Origin: Dactylosporangium sucinum | GTDB lineage: Bacteria; Actinomycetota; Actinomycetes; Mycobacteriales; Micromonosporaceae | DNA length: 64,000 nucleotides | Direction: 5' to 3' | Assembly: GCF_014647515.1 (NCBI RefSeq) | Contig: NZ_BMPI01000026.1 | Span: 77,224-141,223, forward strand | Shown here: positions 60,427-64,000 of the stretch, piece by piece | How positions within the stretch are numbered: the stretch's first letter is position 1 | Layout of the letters: the number at the start of each line of letters is the position of its first letter | Translations under genes and position numbers: made by a program | Notes under the pieces: model-generated | Told to the model about the DNA's origin: nothing | Database searches by the model: none | What the model saw: only the letters and a program-made list of their open reading frames with translations

Positions 60427-61068
60427 TCATTGGCCCTGCAGGTAGGCCAGGACGGCGAGCACCCGGCGGTTGTCGTCGTCGGAGACCGGAAGGTTGAGCT
60501 TGCCGAAGATGTTGGCGATGTGCTTGCCTACGGCGCTGTCGCTCAGGAACAGCTGCTTGCCGATGGCCGTGTTCGAGCGGCCCTCGGCCATCAGGGTCAG
60601 CACCTCGCGCTCGCGCGGGGTCAGCGAACCGGTGGTCGCCGACGGCCGCGCCACCAGCTTCGCGATCACCGACGGGTCCATCACGGTGCCGCCCGCCGCC
60701 ACCTGCCGCACCGCGTCGACGAACTGGTCGGCGTTGAACACCCGGTCCTTCAACAGGTACCCGACCGCGCCCGTGCCGTCCGCCAGCAGCTCCCGCGCGT
60801 ACAACTGCTCCACGTGCTGCGACAGCACCAGCACCGGCAGGCCCGGCACCTCCCGCCGCGCCGCCAGCGCCGCCTGCAGGCCCTCGTCGGTGAAGCTCGG
60901 CGGCAGCCGCACGTCGACCACGGCCACGTCGGGCCGGTGCTCCAGCAGCGCCGCGTGCAGCGCCGGGCCGTTGTCGACGGCCGCCACGATCTCGAACCCG
61001 TGGCTCTGCAGGAGCAGCACCAGACCGTCCCTCAGGAGGTAGAGGTCTTCGGCGAGGACAACGCGCAC
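60427..61068 (-). CDS. LuxR-family response regulator of a two-component system
   Basis: 213 residues from GTG 61068. Receiver domain with LAEDLYLLRDG, phosphoacceptor in VAVVDVRLPP (Asp about 52) and YLLKDRV lysine; LuxR domain with LTPREREVLTLMAEGRSNTA and DSAVGKHIANIFGKL. It overlaps the kinase gene upstream by 37 bp and is its evident partner. Targets are unknown. Confidence 0.92.
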   Translation of the reverse strand: MRVVLAEDLYLLRDGLVLLLQSHGFEIVAAVDNGPALHAALLEHRPDVAVVDVRLPPSFTDEGLQAALAARREVPGLPVLVLSQHVEQLYARELLADGTGAVGYLLKDRVFNADQFVDAVRQVAAGGTVMDPSVIAKLVARPSATTGSLTPREREVLTLMAEGRSNTAIGKQLFLSDSAVGKHIANIFGKLNLPVSDDDNRRVLAVLAYLQGQ

Positions 61069-62996
61069 GGCAGCTCCAGCGTCGCAACGGTCGGCCCGCC
61101 GGGCGGGCTGTGGATGGTGAGGGTCCCGTCGAACGTACCCAACCGGCGTTCGATCCCGCGTAACCCCGTCCCCCGGGACGGATTCGCCCCACCGTCGCCG
61201 TCGTCGGTGACCGTGATCCGCAACACCCCGTCGCGGTGCCGCAGGTCGATCCCGATCCGCTCGGCCCCGCCGTGCCGCGTGGCGTTGGCGAGCAGCTCGC
61301 TGACCGCGAAGTACGCCGCGGACTCCACCGGCGCCGGCGGCCGCCCCGGCAGCTCCCCGGCGACGTTCACCTCGGCCGCCGTGTCGAGCGCCAGCGCGCG
61401 CACCGCGTCGCCCAGCCCGCGCTCCGACAGCACCGGCGGATGGATGCCGCGCACCAGGTCGCGCAGCTCGGTCAGCGCCGTCGCCGACGTCTCCCGCGCC
61501 TGCGCGACCAGCTTGCGCGCCGCGGCCGGGTCGGTGTCCATGAGCCGCTCGATCGCGCCCAGCGTCAGCCCGACCGCGATGAGCCGGGCCTGCGCGCCGT
61601 CGTGCAGGTCACGCTCGATCCGCCGCACCTCGGCGGCCTGCGCGTCGAGCGCGTCGGTGCGGGTCTGCGTGAGCCGCTCCACCCGCTCCCGCAGCGCCGC
61701 CTCCGCCGCCGCGGCCTTCGTCGGGCGCAGCAGCAGCGCCGTCCACCACGCGTGGGCCACCAGCAGCGGCCGGGGCACCGCCAGGCCCGCGGCGACCAGT
61801 GCCAGCCCGACGAGCAGGCCGAGCGTGCGATGGCCCGCCACCGCGCCGTACCACGCCGACCAGTCGGCGTCGAAGAGCTCCGTCCACACCCAGGGGAACA
61901 CCAGCCCCCAGCCGCCGTAGACCACCGCCGCCACCGGCGCGCCGACCAGCGCCACGGTCACGACCGGGTCGGCGGCCAGCCACACCAGGTCGCGCCAGGA
62001 GGCGATGTCGTTCCAGGTCCACTGCCAGTTGGCGTTGAACGTCGCCATCGTCTCGGTCTTGTACAGGTTGTTCTTCACCCGGTAGAGCCCGTCCGGCCGC
62101 AGCTCGGGCCGCAGCTGCGGCGTATACGGCCGGGGGATGCGCACCCCGCCCCACTCGGCGAACTGCCGGCGCATGTTGGCCAGCCAGCGGAAGTGCGAGT
62201 TGGCGACCGGAATCAGGAACACGAGTCCCAGCCCGAACCCGAGCCCGAAGCACGCCAGGCTCACCGCGAGCAGCACCACCTCCGCGGCGGCGCAGGCCAC
62301 GAGCATCGCGCAGCGCACCCACGCGAGCAGCGTCTGCTCGACCCGCTTGGCCGAGGGCGGCCGCCGCACGCCCGGTGCGAGCAGCCACGCACTCCACCGC
62401 GCGACCGCCCCGACCGTCCACGGCAACGCCACCAGCCCCGGCACCGACAGCGCCGCCAGCCAGGCCGGCCGCTCCCACAGCGCCGTCCACGCCGTCGCCC
62501 ACCACGCGCCGGAGGACGGCTCGCCCGGCAGGCCCCACGGCGGCCCCCAGACCCACGTCCACAGCGCCAGCAGCAGCGGCCCGGCGGCCAGCGCCAGCGG
62601 CAGCAGCCCCAGCACCGGGAACCAGAACGCCCACGACAGGTCGCGCTTCGTCGCCGGGTCCTTCATGAGCCAGTCGAGCCGGTGGAAGAACGCCGGGAAC
62701 CTGGGTGACTTGTACAGCGTGCTCTCGTGCCGATACAGCCCCTCCTCGTCCGGCTCGGGCGGCGGCGGAGGCGGCTCGTAGGGCACCGGCACCGTCCGGC
62801 CGGTCCAGTTTGCGAACATCCGCCGCCAGCGGCTGACGAGCACCCGGCCGGCGTGGATCGGCGGCGGCAGCAGGAAGACCATGCCGAGCAGGACACCCGG
62901 GACCATCAGCACCAGCTGGGCGGCGAACTGCACGAGCACGACCACGGTCATGCCGGCCAGCACGGCGGCGCGGAGGAGAGACCGGGGGTACGTCAT
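61032..62996 (-). CDS. Sensor histidine kinase with duplicated sensor module
   Basis: 654 residues from ATG 62996. The N-terminal 400 residues contain two similar units, each with membrane helices and an EGLYR...LYK motif (EEGLYRHESTLYK near 87 and PDGLYRVKNNLYK near 294), a putative-sensor (PF13796-like) duplication. The kinase core has the HisKA_3 dimerisation box RIERDLHDGAQARLIAVGLT (phospho-His about 470) and HATPase motifs SELLANATRHG and TDDGDGGANPSRGTGLRGIE. NarL/LiaS type. Confidence 0.92.
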   Translation of the reverse strand: MTYPRSLLRAAVLAGMTVVVLVQFAAQLVLMVPGVLLGMVFLLPPPIHAGRVLVSRWRRMFANWTGRTVPVPYEPPPPPPEPDEEGLYRHESTLYKSPRFPAFFHRLDWLMKDPATKRDLSWAFWFPVLGLLPLALAAGPLLLALWTWVWGPPWGLPGEPSSGAWWATAWTALWERPAWLAALSVPGLVALPWTVGAVARWSAWLLAPGVRRPPSAKRVEQTLLAWVRCAMLVACAAAEVVLLAVSLACFGLGFGLGLVFLIPVANSHFRWLANMRRQFAEWGGVRIPRPYTPQLRPELRPDGLYRVKNNLYKTETMATFNANWQWTWNDIASWRDLVWLAADPVVTVALVGAPVAAVVYGGWGLVFPWVWTELFDADWSAWYGAVAGHRTLGLLVGLALVAAGLAVPRPLLVAHAWWTALLLRPTKAAAAEAALRERVERLTQTRTDALDAQAAEVRRIERDLHDGAQARLIAVGLTLGAIERLMDTDPAAARKLVAQARETSATALTELRDLVRGIHPPVLSERGLGDAVRALALDTAAEVNVAGELPGRPPAPVESAAYFAVSELLANATRHGGAERIGIDLRHRDGVLRITVTDDGDGGANPSRGTGLRGIERRLGTFDGTLTIHSPPGGPTVATLELPCALSSPKTSTS

Positions 62997-63130
62997 GCGG
63001 TACAGCGTCCTCTCCGCGGGGCGTCGGCACAGTGGAGCCAGGTGGAGACTTTGGGGTGGAGCTAGGTACACCATGAATCCGGTACCCAGCTGTATTCTGC
63101 CGGGCCCCGCCGCGGCGCAGGATGCATCGC

Positions 63131-63931
63131 ATGACAGTCATCGACGTCCGGCACCCGTCGCGGCGCCTCCAGCGTGATGCAGGTGCGCTGTTGCGCACGC
63201 TGGCCCGCCTCACCGTCGTCGAGGCCCGGCTCATGCTCCGCGAGGCCGCCGCACCGCTGTTCACCGTGCTCCTGCCGATCGTGCTGCTGGTCGCCTTCGG
63301 GCTGCCGGCGAGCACCCGGCGACCGGACCCGGTGCTGGGCGGTCACCGCAGCATCGACACGCTGATCCCGTCGATGTCCATCATGGTGGCCATGGCGATG
63401 GTGGCGTTCTTCATGCTGCCGGTCGTCCTCACCACGTATCGCGAGAAGGGCGTCCTGCGCCGGCTCTCCACCACCCCCGTGCGACCGGCCGCCCTCCTCG
63501 GCGCCCAACTGGTCATGAACGCCGGTGTGGTCCTGTTCGCGACCCTGCTGACCATGCTCATCGGCGTCGCCGCCCTGGACATGCGGATGCCCGACCCGCT
63601 GCTCGTCCTGCCCACCCTGGCTCTGGGCATCCTCGGCCTGTTCTCGCTGGGCCTGGTCATCGCGGCCCTCGCCGCCACCGCGAAGGCGGCGACCGGTTAC
63701 GCCCTGGCCGTGTGGTTCCCGTCGGCGTTCTTCGCCGGCTTATGGGTCCCGGTCGAGTACCTTCCCGCCGCCCTGCGCCGCATCGGCGACTTCACGCCCC
63801 TGGGCGCGTTCCGCCAGGCCATCCAGGCGGCCTGGTCCGGCGAGCCCCCGCACGCCCTGCACCTGCTGGTCCTGGCCGCAACGTTCGTGGCCGCGAGCAC
63901 CCTGGCCGTCCGCACCTTCCGCACCACCTAG
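63131..63931 (+). CDS. ABC-2 type transporter permease (DrrB-like)
   Basis: 266 residues from ATG 63131; ATG 63122 is a close alternative. Six membrane helices; the first at about 46-60 follows VVEARLMLREAAAPLFTVLL. The conserved permease stretch YREKGVLRRLSTTPVRP (about 104-120) matches DrrB-like daunorubicin exporter permeases. No ATPase gene lies beside it in the window; it may be downstream of 64000 or elsewhere. It is divergent from the two-component system, a probable regulator. Confidence 0.88.
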   Translation: MTVIDVRHPSRRLQRDAGALLRTLARLTVVEARLMLREAAAPLFTVLLPIVLLVAFGLPASTRRPDPVLGGHRSIDTLIPSMSIMVAMAMVAFFMLPVVLTTYREKGVLRRLSTTPVRPAALLGAQLVMNAGVVLFATLLTMLIGVAALDMRMPDPLLVLPTLALGILGLFSLGLVIAALAATAKAATGYALAVWFPSAFFAGLWVPVEYLPAALRRIGDFTPLGAFRQAIQAAWSGEPPHALHLLVLAATFVAASTLAVRTFRTT

Positions 63932-64000
63932 GAGACCGCTGAACAATCCGGTTTCTGGACCGGGGTCTGGTCAGAGGTGACGGGGAAGGTGTCTCAATAG

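Noticed and set aside
59053..61920. A 955-codon open frame on the plus strand
   Set aside because: It crosses several supported genes in other frames with no domain; third-position GC creates it.

Overview
The window is very GC-rich, dense in GTG starts and packed with ATGA/GTGA stop-start overlaps, ECF sigma/anti-sigma pairs and GntR/LuxR/LacI regulators. This points to an actinomycete, and I infer a Micromonosporaceae-like genome because of the intergenic palindromes. Coordinates 1 to about 16,000 are accessory DNA. The rest looks like ordinary chromosome.

Accessory region. Positions 1-5,847 carry the right part of an actinomycete integrative and conjugative element (AICE) of pSAM2 type: an FtsK/TraB-like DNA translocase cut by the window edge, a membrane protein, a small helix-turn-helix protein behind two 20-bp operators, a Pra-like regulator coupled to a Nudix protein that resembles the immunity protein Pif, and an excisionase-like protein. 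Its cargo (5,884-9,240), visibly poorer in GC, is a candidate defence cassette: a MAE_28990/MAE_18760-type HEPN protein, a DUF262 protein and an Apea-like HEPN protein. The element ends at a 3' half of a tRNA-Val gene (9,567-9,613). The same fragment plus the 3' end of an integrase recurs at 13,705-13,925, so several elements entered the same tRNA gene one after another. Between and after these scars lie an integrase pseudogene, a nuclease fragment, a chimera of two insertion sequences, a small secreted protein and several gene stumps.

Chromosomal region. From 15.4 kb come a signal-peptidase-like lipoprotein, a hydrolase, a LuxR regulator, a YtrA-type GntR/ABC operon, a CHASE-GGDEF protein, an unknown protein coupled to a PP2C phosphatase, a GntR regulator, an FhuF-like protein, a thiol-oxidation pair (DUF929 and VKOR), a YcnI protein, an ECF sigma/anti-sigma/lipoprotein cluster, a VanY-like peptidase, and an AAA+ ATPase beside a helix-hairpin-helix membrane protein.

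Sugar region. 33.1-44.0 kb is a complete L-rhamnose utilisation locus. A divergent LacI regulator faces an operon of ABC ATPase, two permeases, binding protein, mutarotase, isomerase, aldolase/dehydrogenase fusion and rhamnulokinase. A GH127-type glycosidase with lectin repeats (52.9-55.8 kb) and a ROK-family kinase-like protein (58.1 kb) lie further on.

Other genes include an HD hydrolase, a phosphopantetheinyl transferase, an FAD oxidoreductase/pyruvyl transferase pair, a TrkA-type K+ channel, a second ECF sigma factor, a pirin, a quinone-oxidoreductase-like enzyme behind a MerR-type promoter, a two-component system and an ABC-2 permease. Seven copies of one long palindrome (family A) and two other palindromes decorate the intergenic spaces from 26.8 to 57.4 kb. 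The rhamnose operon contains a duplicated start-codon cassette that forms a 57-codon bridging ORF.
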